Assembly: GCF_900129455.1 (NCBI RefSeq)
Contig: NZ_FQVU01000002.1
Span: 806,001 to 870,000 of the forward strand
Length of the DNA: 64,000 nucleotides
Reading direction: 5' to 3'
Source: Jatrophihabitans endophyticus
GTDB lineage: Bacteria; Actinomycetota; Actinomycetes; Mycobacteriales; Jatrophihabitantaceae
The notes beneath the pieces were generated by a model. The model was not told the origin of the DNA and did not search any database. It saw only the letters and a program-made list of their open reading frames with translations. The translations under genes were made by a program, and so were the position numbers. Below are positions 46,118-54,431 of the stretch, piece by piece; position 1 is the stretch's first letter, and every line of letters begins with the position of its first letter.

Positions 46118-47014
46118 TCAGCTCAGGAAGTCGAGCAGCGAGTGTCGCCCGATGTTGGCGGTGGTCTGGATCGACGCGTTGTAGGCGAGGTTCGCCGACG
46201 CGGTCTTGATCGCCATGTCGGCGTAGTCGACCTGCTCGATCTCGCTCAGTCGGGCGGTGACCGACGAGTCGCTCGTGGTGCGGGCCGTGGTCACGCGCTG
46301 GACCTGCTGGTAGGTCGAGCCCTCGGCGGCCTGCGCGCTCGAGACCCGGCTCAGGGCGGCGTCCATGTCGTCGAGAGCGGTGCCGGTGAGCGAGCCGGGG
46401 GAGTTGCGCAGGGTGTCGGACAACTGGCTCAGCATGGTGAAGACGGACGTGCCGTCGTCGTCGGAGCCGAAGACCTGCGGCCCGGTGGCGGCCACCGAGA
46501 CCGTGGTCCGGGGCGCGATGACCCGCGCGACCGTGCCGTCGTCGCCGACGTAGCTGCCCGACGCGTCGTACGCGACCGAGCCGGCCGTCGTCCCGCCGAA
46601 GACCGGCCGCCCGTCGTAGCTCGAGTTCGCCATGGTCAGCAGCGTCGAGCGCAGGCCGTCCAGCTGGGCGGCCATCGCCGCGTTGCTCGACGCGTCGTTG
46701 GTGCCGCTGTTGAGGGCCTGCACGACGAGCGTGCGCGCCTTGGTGAGGACGTCCACGCTCTGCGAGTACGCCGACTCGGCGGTCGAGAGCCACGCGAGGG
46801 CGTCGCTGGACGCGTCGGCGTACTGGTCGCTGCGCGACAGCGTGCTGCGCAGTCCCATCGCGGTGACGGTGCCGCCCGGGTCGTCGGACGACGTCGTGAT
46901 CCGCTTGCCGGACGAGAGCTGGTTCTGCATCGACGCGAGGCGCGCCGCCGCCGACTGCACGTTCGACAGCGACTGCGAGGACTGCCCGATGAGGGTGACG
47001 CGGGTGACGTTCAC
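46118..47014 (-). CDS. flgL: Flagellar hook-filament junction protein FlgL
   Basis: Protein of 298 residues. The N-terminal coiled part includes RLASMQNQLSSGKRITTSSDDPGGTVTAMGLRS and the C-terminal part VTARLSEIEQVDYADMAIKTASANLAYNASIQTTANIGRHSLLDFL, the flagellin-like D0/D1 pattern. It forms the second junction ring between hook and filament and is exported by the flagellar type III system. Start overlaps the flgK stop by 4 nt. Confidence 0.92.
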   Translation of the reverse strand: MNVTRVTLIGQSSQSLSNVQSAAARLASMQNQLSSGKRITTSSDDPGGTVTAMGLRSTLSRSDQYADASSDALAWLSTAESAYSQSVDVLTKARTLVVQALNSGTNDASSNAAMAAQLDGLRSTLLTMANSSYDGRPVFGGTTAGSVAYDASGSYVGDDGTVARVIAPRTTVSVAATGPQVFGSDDDGTSVFTMLSQLSDTLRNSPGSLTGTALDDMDAALSRVSSAQAAEGSTYQQVQRVTTARTTSDSSVTARLSEIEQVDYADMAIKTASANLAYNASIQTTANIGRHSLLDFLS

Positions 47015-48369
47015 GAGCGGCCCACCAATCCGGTGTGGTTGATCAGGGTGTCGAGCATGCTGTCGATCGCGGTCAGGACACGGGACGAGGCGTTGAACGC
47101 CTGCTGGTACACGAGCATGTTCGCGGCCTCCTCGTCGATGCTGACGCCCGACATCGACTGCTTCAGGCCGTCCACGTACGTCGAGACCGCACCCTGGGCG
47201 GTGCTGCGCTGCTGGGCCGCCGCGCTGGACGCCGCGATGTTGCCGATGAAGGCGCTGTAGAGCGAGTCGGCCGAGCCGGCCTCGAGCGCGGACTGCGACA
47301 GCGTCAGCGCGATGGAGGTGTCCTTCGTGCCGGCGGTCGCGGACACGGCCACCGCGGACGGGTCGGTGATCGCCAGCGTGATGCCGGCTGCTCCGGACCC
47401 GCTGAACATCGCCGTCCCGGCGTTGCCGTTCTGGTCGTAGCCGCCGGCCATCGCGTTGTTGACCGTGCTCGAGAGGGCGTCGGCGACGGTGTCGAGGGAG
47501 CTCTGGTAGGACGGGAACGTCGTGGTGAGCGCGCCGATGCGCGCGCCCATCGTGCCGCTCGTGACGGTCGCGGCGGCGCCGTCCACGCTGACGGTGTAGG
47601 ACGCGTCGACGCTGACCGCCGCCGCGGTGTCCCCCGTGACGAGGGTCTGCCCGCCGAGGGTGACCGTCGCGGTCCCGTTGGTCTCGATGGTGGTGGTCGC
47701 GCCGCCGGTCTTGCTGAGCGTGTCGAGCAGCTGGTCGCGCTGGTCGAGCAGCGAGTTCACGCTGGCGCCGGTGGCGGTGCCGATCGCGATGGCGCCGTTG
47801 ACCTGGGCGAGCTGGGTTGCCGCGGCGTTCACGGTGTCGACGTCGGCGGACAGGCTCTGCGCGGTACCGGCGACCAGGTTGGACAGCGACGTGCTCATCG
47901 AGTTCAGCGTGGTGACGACGGTGCTGGCGTCACGGAGCAGCACGGTGCGCGTCGAGGCCGCGCTGGCGTCGGTGGTGGCCGAGGCGACCGGGCCCCAGGC
48001 CTTCCAGAACGAGTCGAGCTGCGCGGCGAGGCCGCTGTCGCTGGGCTCGCCGAAGATCGACTCGGCGCTGACGAGCTGCGAGGCCGAGGTGTCGGCGAGC
48101 TGACCGAGCGCGTGCTCGGAGCGGACGCGGGCGTCGAGCACGGCGTCGGTGCTGCGAGCCGTGCCGGTGACGGTCACACCGCCGAGGGAGCCGCGCCCGG
48201 TCTGCACCGCGGTCACCGTCCCCATGTCGACGGCGGCCTGTTGCACCGTCTGCCTCGTGTAGCCGACCGTCGCGGCGTTGGTCATGTTCTGGCCGACGAC
48301 GGTCAGCCCGTAGCGGGCGGCCTCGAGCCCACTGCCGGCCAGCCCGATCCCTGCGAACCAGTTGCTCAT
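47011..48369 (-). CDS. flgK: Flagellar hook-filament junction protein FlgK
   Basis: Protein of 452 residues. It begins with SNWFAGIGLAGSGLEAARYGLTVVGQNMTNAATVGYTRQTVQ (the axial-protein N-motif) and ends with SGVSIDEEAANMLVYQQAFNASSRVLTAIDSMLDTLINHTGLVGR, both typical of FlgK. The middle is Ala/Thr/Ser-rich. It is the first junction protein above the hook. GTG/ATG start region lies 12 nt after the flgN stop. Confidence 0.93.
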   Translation of the reverse strand: MSNWFAGIGLAGSGLEAARYGLTVVGQNMTNAATVGYTRQTVQQAAVDMGTVTAVQTGRGSLGGVTVTGTARSTDAVLDARVRSEHALGQLADTSASQLVSAESIFGEPSDSGLAAQLDSFWKAWGPVASATTDASAASTRTVLLRDASTVVTTLNSMSTSLSNLVAGTAQSLSADVDTVNAAATQLAQVNGAIAIGTATGASVNSLLDQRDQLLDTLSKTGGATTTIETNGTATVTLGGQTLVTGDTAAAVSVDASYTVSVDGAAATVTSGTMGARIGALTTTFPSYQSSLDTVADALSSTVNNAMAGGYDQNGNAGTAMFSGSGAAGITLAITDPSAVAVSATAGTKDTSIALTLSQSALEAGSADSLYSAFIGNIAASSAAAQQRSTAQGAVSTYVDGLKQSMSGVSIDEEAANMLVYQQAFNASSRVLTAIDSMLDTLINHTGLVGRS

Positions 48370-48381
48370 GCGCCGGCCGCC

Positions 48382-48918
48382 TCAGGCCTGCCGGTCCAGC
48401 AGCAGCGAGATGGAGCCGGCGGTGGTGGTGCCGCGCGGTCCGTAGGTCGGGGTGACCGCACCGACCCGCTCGAGGGTCTCGCGGACCACGTCGGCACCGG
48501 CGCGCAGCAGCCGGCGGTTCTCGGCGGTGACGGCGGTGATCTCGCTGACGAGGTCGCGCAGGGCGTCGCGGTGGTCGGCCAGCAGCGAGTTCCACGGCTC
48601 GTCGGCGTGGGTGACGATGTCGTCGAGGGACGCGTCGCCGGGCAGGCCCAGCAGGCGGGCGAGCTCGTCGGTCTCGATCGCGCGGTGGAGCTCGCAGCCG
48701 GTCAGGGCGTCGACGGCCTCGCGGACCTGCGCGTCGGCGGCGGTCAGCCACCGGACGGCGCCGGCGGACAGCACGAGCTGTTGGCTGGTCAGGCAGAACA
48801 GCAGCTTCTCCAGCAGCTCCCGCTCGCGCCACAGCGTCGACGCGACGGTCGAGCAGGCGTTCTCGCGCACCGCGGCGGCGGGGTCGCCGCCGGCGCCGAA
48901 CAGGCTCGTGGGAGTCAT
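48382..48918 (-). CDS. flgN: Flagellar chaperone FlgN
   Basis: Protein of 178 residues. The helical FlgN domain is seen in LWRERELLEKLLFCLTSQQLVLSAG and LRDLVSEITAVTAENRRLLRAGADVVRETLE. FlgN binds FlgK and FlgL before export. ATG 48918 is chosen; an in-frame extension to 48966 would cross the proposed sigma-28 promoter. Position ahead of flgK and flgL supports the call. Confidence 0.82.
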   Translation of the reverse strand: MTPTSLFGAGGDPAAAVRENACSTVASTLWRERELLEKLLFCLTSQQLVLSAGAVRWLTAADAQVREAVDALTGCELHRAIETDELARLLGLPGDASLDDIVTHADEPWNSLLADHRDALRDLVSEITAVTAENRRLLRAGADVVRETLERVGAVTPTYGPRGTTTAGSISLLLDRQA

Positions 48919-48925
48919 GCCAGCA

Positions 48926-48952
48926 CCATCGGCACCGCGGCGACGAACCTGA
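48926..48952 (-). promoter_or_regulatory. Candidate sigma-28 (FliA) promoter of flgN-flgK-flgL-fliW
   Basis: On the minus strand TCAG (48952-48949), 15 nt, GCCGATGG (48933-48926). The hexamer ends 7 nt before the flgN ATG, so the message would start at or next to the start codon. It matches the form of two better sites at 50208 and 53571. Confidence 0.5.
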
Positions 48953-49240
48953 AGCCGATTCACCACCCATTTCGGACCGTGCGCGCAACGTCAGCGGGAC
49001 CTAGGTCCTCTTTCGCATCGTTTTTACGCCGGTTCGGTTGCGCACCACTGGTCACCCGTGCTTGAGTTTACCTAACGCGGAACTAACGCGAGCCTCACCT
49101 CGAATTTACGGGTGGGCAGCAGGGGACCGCGCCAGTGATACAGCGCTCCGGGGGGTGCGCTGGCCACGATCCAGCCGACCGGCTGGACCGGACCAACCGA
49201 AGCGGCGCAGGCCGCGACACCACACCTCCGGGAGCACCGA
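48953..49240. other. Divergent gap between flgN and fliA
   Basis: About 290 nt without a gene. The part from 49010 to 49110 is clearly richer in A and T (for example TCGTTTTTACG and TGAGTTTACC) than its surroundings, as expected for promoter DNA of fliA, but no clear -35/-10 pair was identified. Confidence 0.4.
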
Positions 49241-50164
49241 GTGTTCAAGCAGACCGCCGCCGAGAGCGCTTTCAACGGTTCGGCCGACCAGGCTCGTCCG
49301 GTCACCGACCGCGAGATCGACGCCCTGGTGCGCCGCCACCTTCCGCTCGTGGGGCACATCGTCCGCGAGACGCTCGGCCGCGTGCCGGCCCACGTGAGCC
49401 GCGACGACCTCGTGTCCGCCGGTATGTACGCCCTGGCCGCCGCCGCCAAGGCCTTCGACCCGTCGCACTCGGTCACCTTCGCGAGCTACGCTGCCATCCG
49501 CATCCGCGGCGCCATCGCCGACGAGCTGCGCAGCCGGGACTGGGCCAGCCGCTCCGTCCGCGGCAAGGCTCGCGAGCTCGAGCAGGTCCGCAACCACCTG
49601 GCGACCACGCTCGGCCGGCTGCCCAGCCGCGAGGAGGTCGCGCAGGGCATGGGCGTCACCGTCCGTGAGGTCGACAACGTCGAGGCCGACACCCACCGCG
49701 CGTCGCTCCTGAGCCTGCAGGCCCTGACCCCGCAGGACAGCGACGAGCTGGTGCCCGCCGCGGGCGACGACCCCGAGGGTCTGCTCGTCCGCCGCGAGCA
49801 GCTCGGCTACCTTCGCGACGCGGTCGAGGAGCTGCCGGAGCGCCTGCGGACCGTCGTGCGCGGCTACTTCTTCGAGCAGCGCAAGATGGTCGACATCGCC
49901 GCCGAGCTCGGCGTGACCGAGTCGCGGGTGTCCCAGCTGCGCTCCGAGGCGCTCGGCATGCTCCGCGCGGGCATGAAGGCCGCCGACGGCGAGGTCGAGA
50001 CCGTCGAGGTGCCCAAGCAGGGCCGGCTCAACAGCCGCGAGACCGCGCGTGCCGCGTACGCCGCCGCCGTGTCCGCCCGCTCCACGCTCGCGTCCCGCCT
50101 GGCCGCCTCGAACCTGCTCGGCGAGCCGGTCGCGGCCGGTCACGCCGCCGTCGCCGTCGGCTGA
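49241..50164 (+). CDS. fliA: Flagellar sigma factor FliA (sigma-28/WhiG type)
   Basis: Protein of 307 residues. Region 2 is VRRHLPLVGHIVRETLGR ... RDDLVSAGMYALAAAAKAFDPSHSVTFASYAAIRIRGAIADELRSRDWASRSVRGKARE, typical of FliA/WhiG; region 3 follows as LGRLPSREEVAQGMGVTVREV; region 4 as LPERLRTVVRGYFFEQRKMVDIAAELGVTESRVSQLRSEALGMLR. About 50 residues after region 4 (Ala-rich) are extra. GGGAG precedes the GTG. It stands beside flagellar genes, so FliA rather than the sporulation factor WhiG is meant. Confidence 0.9.
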   Translation: MFKQTAAESAFNGSADQARPVTDREIDALVRRHLPLVGHIVRETLGRVPAHVSRDDLVSAGMYALAAAAKAFDPSHSVTFASYAAIRIRGAIADELRSRDWASRSVRGKARELEQVRNHLATTLGRLPSREEVAQGMGVTVREVDNVEADTHRASLLSLQALTPQDSDELVPAAGDDPEGLLVRREQLGYLRDAVEELPERLRTVVRGYFFEQRKMVDIAAELGVTESRVSQLRSEALGMLRAGMKAADGEVETVEVPKQGRLNSRETARAAYAAAVSARSTLASRLAASNLLGEPVAAGHAAVAVG

Positions 50165-50207
50165 CGGCACGGGCGCCGGAACCACCGCAGAAAGTCACCG
50201 AAGTCGT

Positions 50208-50234
50208 TCAAGTCGGCCGCCGATCGGCCGATTG
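50208..50234 (+). promoter_or_regulatory. Sigma-28 (FliA) promoter of fliC
   Basis: TCAA (50208-50211), 15 nt, GCCGATTG (50227-50234), close to the general sigma-28 consensus TAAA-N15-GCCGATAA. The flagellin ATG is 76 nt downstream, leaving an untranslated leader with GGGAGG before the start that could also host CsrA. Confidence 0.75.
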
Positions 50235-50310
50235 CATAGATGTCCGATCCACGGATGGATCGGCAGCCCAACCCCGGGCACCCAGAGACTCTGTTTGGGA
50301 GGCAAACTAA

Positions 50311-51129
50311 ATGAGTCTTCGTATCAACACCAACGTCGCCGCGCTCAACGCGTACAACAACCTGTCGACGAACCAGAGCAAGCTCGAGAGCGCGTTCAGC
50401 CAGCTCTCCTCGGGCCTGCGCATCAACAAGGCAGCCGACGACGCCTCGGGCCTGGCCATCAGCCAGGGTCTGACCAGCCAGATCAACGGCCTCACCCAGG
50501 CCACCAGCAACGCCAAGGACGCCACCAACGTCGCGCAGATCGCGGACGGCGCCCTCGGTACCGCGCAGGACGTCCTCCAGCGCATGCGGACCCTGGTCGT
50601 CCAGGCGTCCAACTCGGGCACGCAGGACCAGACCTCGCTCACCGCGATCCAGAGCGAGATCACCGCCCTCAACTCCCAGCTCGACGGCATCTCCTCGCAG
50701 ACCAAGTTCGGCACCAAGAACCTGCTGGACGGCACGTACAACGGCACCTTCCAGATCGGTGCCAACGCGTCCGACACGATGTCGCTCGACCTGACCGGCG
50801 CCGGGACCGACTCCACCACCCTCGGCACCAACGGCATCGACGTCACCGCCTCCACCACGGGTGCGCTGGCCTCGATCGACGCCGCCCTGAGCAGCGTCTC
50901 CGGCACGCGGGCCACCATCGGTGCGACGCAGAACCAGTTGTCCTACACGGTCAACAACCTGCAGACCGCCATCACCAACGTCAGCGCCTCGCGGTCGAAC
51001 CTGACCGACGCCGACCTGGCCACCCAGGTCACGGCGATGACGCAGCAGCAGGTCCTGACGAACGCCGCCACCTCGGTGCTGGCGCAGGCCAACTCGGCCC
51101 CGCAGGCCATCCTCAAGCTGCTCCAGTAG
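50311..51129 (+). CDS. fliC: Flagellin
   Basis: Protein of 272 residues. N-terminal D0/D1: MSLRINTNVAALNAYNNLSTNQSKLESAFSQLSSGLRINKAADDASGLAIS; C-terminal: ASRSNLTDADLATQVTAMTQQQVLTNAATSVLAQANSAPQAILKLLQ. The central part is short (about residues 140-190), so the D2/D3 domains are nearly absent and the filament should be smooth and thin-walled. GGGAGG precedes the ATG; a sigma-28 promoter lies upstream and a strong hairpin follows. Confidence 0.96.
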   Translation: MSLRINTNVAALNAYNNLSTNQSKLESAFSQLSSGLRINKAADDASGLAISQGLTSQINGLTQATSNAKDATNVAQIADGALGTAQDVLQRMRTLVVQASNSGTQDQTSLTAIQSEITALNSQLDGISSQTKFGTKNLLDGTYNGTFQIGANASDTMSLDLTGAGTDSTTLGTNGIDVTASTTGALASIDAALSSVSGTRATIGATQNQLSYTVNNLQTAITNVSASRSNLTDADLATQVTAMTQQQVLTNAATSVLAQANSAPQAILKLLQ

Positions 51130-51171
51130 TAGCGCCACCGTCGCACCAGCGACGTTCGTCCCACCTCACCT

Positions 51172-51219
51172 GATGCCGGGCCGGCCGTGATCGCGTCAGC
51201 GGTCACCCGGCCCGGCATC
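51172..51219 (+). terminator. Hairpin terminator after fliC
   Basis: GATGCCGGGCCGG (51172-51184) and CCGGCCCGGCATC (51207-51219) form a perfect 13-bp stem, 42 nt after the fliC stop. It should isolate the abundant flagellin message from fliD. Confidence 0.7.
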
Positions 51220-51245
51220 GGTGCCCAATCGACCCGGAGCCTGGT

Positions 51246-52571
51246 ATGACGTCCTCGACGGGCAGCATCAGCGTGAGCGGTCTGCTCGGCGGCACCGCCG
51301 GCAAGATCGACGTCACGTCGCTGATCAGCTCGCTGATGACGGCGGCGGCGGTCCCGCAGAGCCAGCTCAAGGACCAGCTCAGCGACCTGACGACCGAGCT
51401 CACCGCCTACCGCTCGGTGAACACCAAGCTGACCGCGCTGCAGACCGCGGCGCAGAAGCTCACCACCGGGACCACGTGGCAGTCCACCGCGGCGACGTCG
51501 TCGAACACCTCGGTCGTCGCCACCAGCACCACCGACGCCGCCGTGGGGTCCACCACCTTCGACGTCACCAAGCTCGCCGCCGCCCAGGTCAGCACCATCG
51601 CCGCGGCCTCGGACGGCACCGTGGTCACCGATCCCACCGCCGGCATCACCATCACTGGTGCCGACGGCAAGGACCACGCCATCTCGCTCACCTCGGGCAG
51701 CGCGGCCAGTGTCGCCGCGGCGATCAACTCGGCCAACGTCGGCGTCCGCGCCTCGGTGGTCAACACCGACGGCGGGACCGTCCTGCAACTGGCCAGCAGC
51801 AAGACCGGCGCGGCGAACGGATTCACCACGTCCGGGTTCGACAGCAGTGCGAAGTCCGTGGTCGACGCCGCCGACGCCCAGATCAAGGTCGGCGGCAGCA
51901 ACGGCTACACCGTGAGCAGCTCGTCCAACACCTTCACCGGCGTCATCACCGGCGTCACGTTCTCGGTCAGCTCCGTCGCCAGCAACGTGAACGTCACCGT
52001 CACCCGCGACGCGTCGACGATCAGCTCGGCGGTCAAGAGCCTGGTCGACGCCGCCAACGCCGCGCACACCGAGCTCGACAGCGACACCGCACAGGGGGCG
52101 GTGTTGCAGGGTCGCTACGACGTGCGCTCGATCATGTCCGACCTGGGCTCGTCGGTGAGCCGCGGCACCACCACCGGCGCCAGCCTCAAGACCTACGGCA
52201 TCGACATCGGCCAGGACGGCTCGTTCTCCTTCGATGCGACCGCGTTCGCCGCGGCCTACGCCGCCGACCCGACCGGCACGCAGACCGCCGTCGGCAACGC
52301 GTTCGCCAAGCGGTTGGACACCACCTCGACCGCGGCGGTCGACAGCAAGGTCGGCTCGATCACGCAGGCCATGGCCGGCCTCACGACCACCGGCACCCGC
52401 CTGACCTCCGAGATCTCGGACTGGACGAGTCGGCTCGCCGACATCCAGTCGGCGATGACGGCGAAGTACACCACCATGCAGACCGCGCTCGCCCGACTGG
52501 AGTCGCAACAGACCTACCTCACGTCGATGTTCGACAGCATCTCCGGCTCCAGCTCGAGTTCGAGCTCCTGA
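51246..52571 (+). CDS. fliD: Filament cap protein FliD
   Basis: Protein of 441 residues. The N-terminus ISVSGLLGGTAGKIDVTSLISSLMTAAAVPQSQLKDQLSDL is typical of FliD, as is the C-terminal LTSEISDWTSRLADIQSAMTAKYTTMQTALARLESQQTYLTSMFDSISGS. The middle is Thr/Ser/Ala/Asp-rich. It caps the filament tip and helps flagellin to polymerise. Followed by fliS after 52 nt. Confidence 0.92.
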   Translation: MTSSTGSISVSGLLGGTAGKIDVTSLISSLMTAAAVPQSQLKDQLSDLTTELTAYRSVNTKLTALQTAAQKLTTGTTWQSTAATSSNTSVVATSTTDAAVGSTTFDVTKLAAAQVSTIAAASDGTVVTDPTAGITITGADGKDHAISLTSGSAASVAAAINSANVGVRASVVNTDGGTVLQLASSKTGAANGFTTSGFDSSAKSVVDAADAQIKVGGSNGYTVSSSSNTFTGVITGVTFSVSSVASNVNVTVTRDASTISSAVKSLVDAANAAHTELDSDTAQGAVLQGRYDVRSIMSDLGSSVSRGTTTGASLKTYGIDIGQDGSFSFDATAFAAAYAADPTGTQTAVGNAFAKRLDTTSTAAVDSKVGSITQAMAGLTTTGTRLTSEISDWTSRLADIQSAMTAKYTTMQTALARLESQQTYLTSMFDSISGSSSSSSS

Positions 52572-52623
52572 GACCGGGCTCCACCCCCACCCGCACGACC
52601 ACGAAAGCCAAGGAGGGCGCACC

Positions 52624-53055
52624 GTGGACGCGATCAGACAGCGGTTCCTGACGGACCGGGTACTCACCGCTTCCCCCGCACAGCGAGTCGTCATGCTCTA
52701 CGACCGGCTCGCGCTCGACCTCGCCCGCGCGCGCACGGACGCCGCCGGAGCCGACGAGCACCTGGACCACGCGAACCGCATCGTCGCCGAGCTGCTCGGC
52801 AGCCTCGACCTCAGCGCCGGCGGCCCGGCGGACAACCTGTCCTCGCTGTACGGCTACATGCTGCGCGAGATCCTGCAGGTTCAGGTCTCCGGCGAGACCG
52901 GTCGACTGACCGCGATCGAGAGCATGGTCTGGACCCTGCGCGACGCGTGGGCGGCCATCGCCGGCGGCGCGGCCGGCACGGCGGAGGTGGCGCCGCAGGC
53001 TGCGGCCGCCGCCGCGCAGCCGGCTGCTCTCGCCGGCATGTCCTGGACCGCGTAG
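52624..53055 (+). CDS. fliS: Flagellin export chaperone FliS
   Basis: Protein of 143 residues. RQRFLTDRVLTASPAQRVVMLYDRLALDLARARTDAAG and LSSLYGYMLREILQVQVSGETGRLTAIESMVWTLRDAW are the FliS helices. It binds the flagellin C-terminus and prevents early polymerisation. AAGGAGG stands before the GTG. An Ala-rich tail follows the domain. Confidence 0.9.
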   Translation: MDAIRQRFLTDRVLTASPAQRVVMLYDRLALDLARARTDAAGADEHLDHANRIVAELLGSLDLSAGGPADNLSSLYGYMLREILQVQVSGETGRLTAIESMVWTLRDAWAAIAGGAAGTAEVAPQAAAAAAQPAALAGMSWTA

Positions 53056-53445
53056 GTGACCGGGATGGCGACCGACCGGGACGCCGTCGTGACCCAGACG
53101 TGGGAGCAGGTGCTGGCCACCGTCGAGGCCGACGTGCACCGCACCGAGGCACTGCTGCACGAGCCGCTGCACGTCAGCGACGCCGTCCTCGCCTACCTCG
53201 CCCCGGCAGCCACGCAGCTGCCGGTGGTCGAGCCCATGGTGCCGCCGCTGTCGGCCATGCCGCCCGTCCCGCCGGAGCTCGCCGAGCGCATCCGCGACCT
53301 CCGCGCCCGTGTCGTCGCCCTGCAGTCGCAGCTGCGCGAGGAGATGGCGGCGCTGCGCGCGGCCACCGTGCGTGCGGCGGGGAGCGCCCCGGTGCTCTCG
53401 GTCGTGGCGCCCTCGCCCGCGCACTACTTCGACAGCCTGCTCTGA
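53056..53445 (+). CDS. Small protein in FliT position, unknown function
   Basis: Protein of 129 residues (126 from ATG 53065) starting directly after the fliS stop. Predicted helices are DAVVTQTWEQVLATVEADVHRTEALLHE near the N-terminus and LAERIRDLRARVVALQSQLREEMAALRAATVRA near the C-terminus, with a Pro/Val-rich part between. The gene stands where fliT lies in other bacteria and has a similar size and helical character, so a chaperone role is possible, but no motif proves it. Confidence 0.6.
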   Translation: MTGMATDRDAVVTQTWEQVLATVEADVHRTEALLHEPLHVSDAVLAYLAPAATQLPVVEPMVPPLSAMPPVPPELAERIRDLRARVVALQSQLREEMAALRAATVRAAGSAPVLSVVAPSPAHYFDSLL

Positions 53446-53570
53446 CCGTCCGGCGCTCGCGGACCTTCCTGCGCGGGCGGTGTCGGGGTGCGTGTGGTGC
53501 CGGAAGATCGGCCCGGACGACGCGAATCGAGACGCGCACGATCTTCTTGTGTGTGGACAGCGTTAAGAAC

Positions 53571-53597
53571 TCAAGTACGGCACCCCAGTGCCGATGG
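53571..53597 (+). promoter_or_regulatory. Sigma-28 (FliA) promoter of flgB operon
   Basis: TCAA (53571-53574), 15 nt, GCCGATGG (53590-53597), the same form as the fliC site. It lies in the 223-nt gap before flgB, 71 nt from its GTG, and would drive the basal-body operon flgB to flgE. Confidence 0.7.
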
Positions 53598-53668
53598 TGG
53601 GAGTGAGCACGGATCGCTCACCCCGCACAGCCGACGGATCGGCGTTGTTCCCTCGCCGGAGGTCCGTC

Positions 53669-54013
53669 GTGCTCGACGATGTCGCGTCCCTCACGCTGCG
53701 CACCGCCCTCGCCGGGCTGTCGCAGCGTCAGGCGACCACGGCGAACAACATCGCCAACGTCGAGACCCCGGGGTTCAGCGCCTCGCAGGTCGACTTCGAG
53801 TCCAGCCTCGCCGCCGCCGTGTCGTCCGGCGACCCCGCCGCGGCCCGCACCTCGGTGACCGGGACCGGCGACGCCGCCGGCGTCAACGGCAACAACGTCA
53901 GCCTCGAGCGCGAGATGGTCAACGCGACCAAGACCACGCTGCAGGAGCAGCTGATGGCGAACGCCCTCACCACCAAGTACGGCTACATGTCGACCGTGCT
54001 GAAGGGCGTCTGA
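53669..54013 (+). CDS. flgB: Flagellar rod protein FlgB
   Basis: Protein of 114 residues. LRTALAGLSQRQATTANNIANVETPGFSASQVDFESSL is the rod-protein signature (NNIANxxTPGF), and LEREMVNATKTTLQEQLMANALTTKYGYMSTVLKG the conserved end. It forms the proximal rod. GTG 53669 is chosen as GGAGG lies 7 nt upstream; the open frame to 53588 overlaps the promoter. Confidence 0.9.
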   Translation: MLDDVASLTLRTALAGLSQRQATTANNIANVETPGFSASQVDFESSLAAAVSSGDPAAARTSVTGTGDAAGVNGNNVSLEREMVNATKTTLQEQLMANALTTKYGYMSTVLKGV

Positions 54014-54015
54014 CC

Positions 54016-54429
54016 GTGTTCCAGTCGATCACCACGGCCGGCACCGGCCTGCAGAGCTACCACACCTGGCTCGACACGATCGCGAACAACATCGCGAACG
54101 TCAACGACACCGCCGGGACGAGCGCCGCGGCCTTCCACGAGCACTACGTGGTGCTGCAGGAGAACGGCGGCAACGGGTCCGTCGGCGACGGCGTGCACGT
54201 CGCGCAGGTCGCCGCCGTCTCGGACACCGCCGCGACCGCGGACGCCGAGTACGACCCGACGAACCCGCAGGCCGACGCGAACGGCGACGTGTACCGCGCG
54301 CGGGTCGACCTGCCGGGCCAGATGGGCGACATGATCGCCGCGCAGCGTGCCTTCCAGGCCAACGCCAACGTCGTCGACCGCGCCAAAGAGGTCTACGAGG
54401 CCGCCATCGGGATCGGCAAGGGCATCTGA
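54016..54429 (+). CDS. flgC: Flagellar rod protein FlgC
   Basis: Protein of 137 residues. FQSITTAGTGLQSYHTWLDTIANNIANVNDT begins it and YRARVDLPGQMGDMIAAQRAFQANANVVDRAKEVYEAAIGIGK ends it, the FlgC pattern. It builds the proximal rod with FlgB. GTG start 2 nt after flgB stop. Confidence 0.9.
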   Translation: MFQSITTAGTGLQSYHTWLDTIANNIANVNDTAGTSAAAFHEHYVVLQENGGNGSVGDGVHVAQVAAVSDTAATADAEYDPTNPQADANGDVYRARVDLPGQMGDMIAAQRAFQANANVVDRAKEVYEAAIGIGKGI

Positions 54430-54431
54430 CG

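Noticed and set aside
48951-48960. GCCGATTC on the plus strand as a sigma-28 -10 box for fliA
   Set aside because: No TCAA-like box lies 15 nt upstream, and fliA is about 280 nt away.
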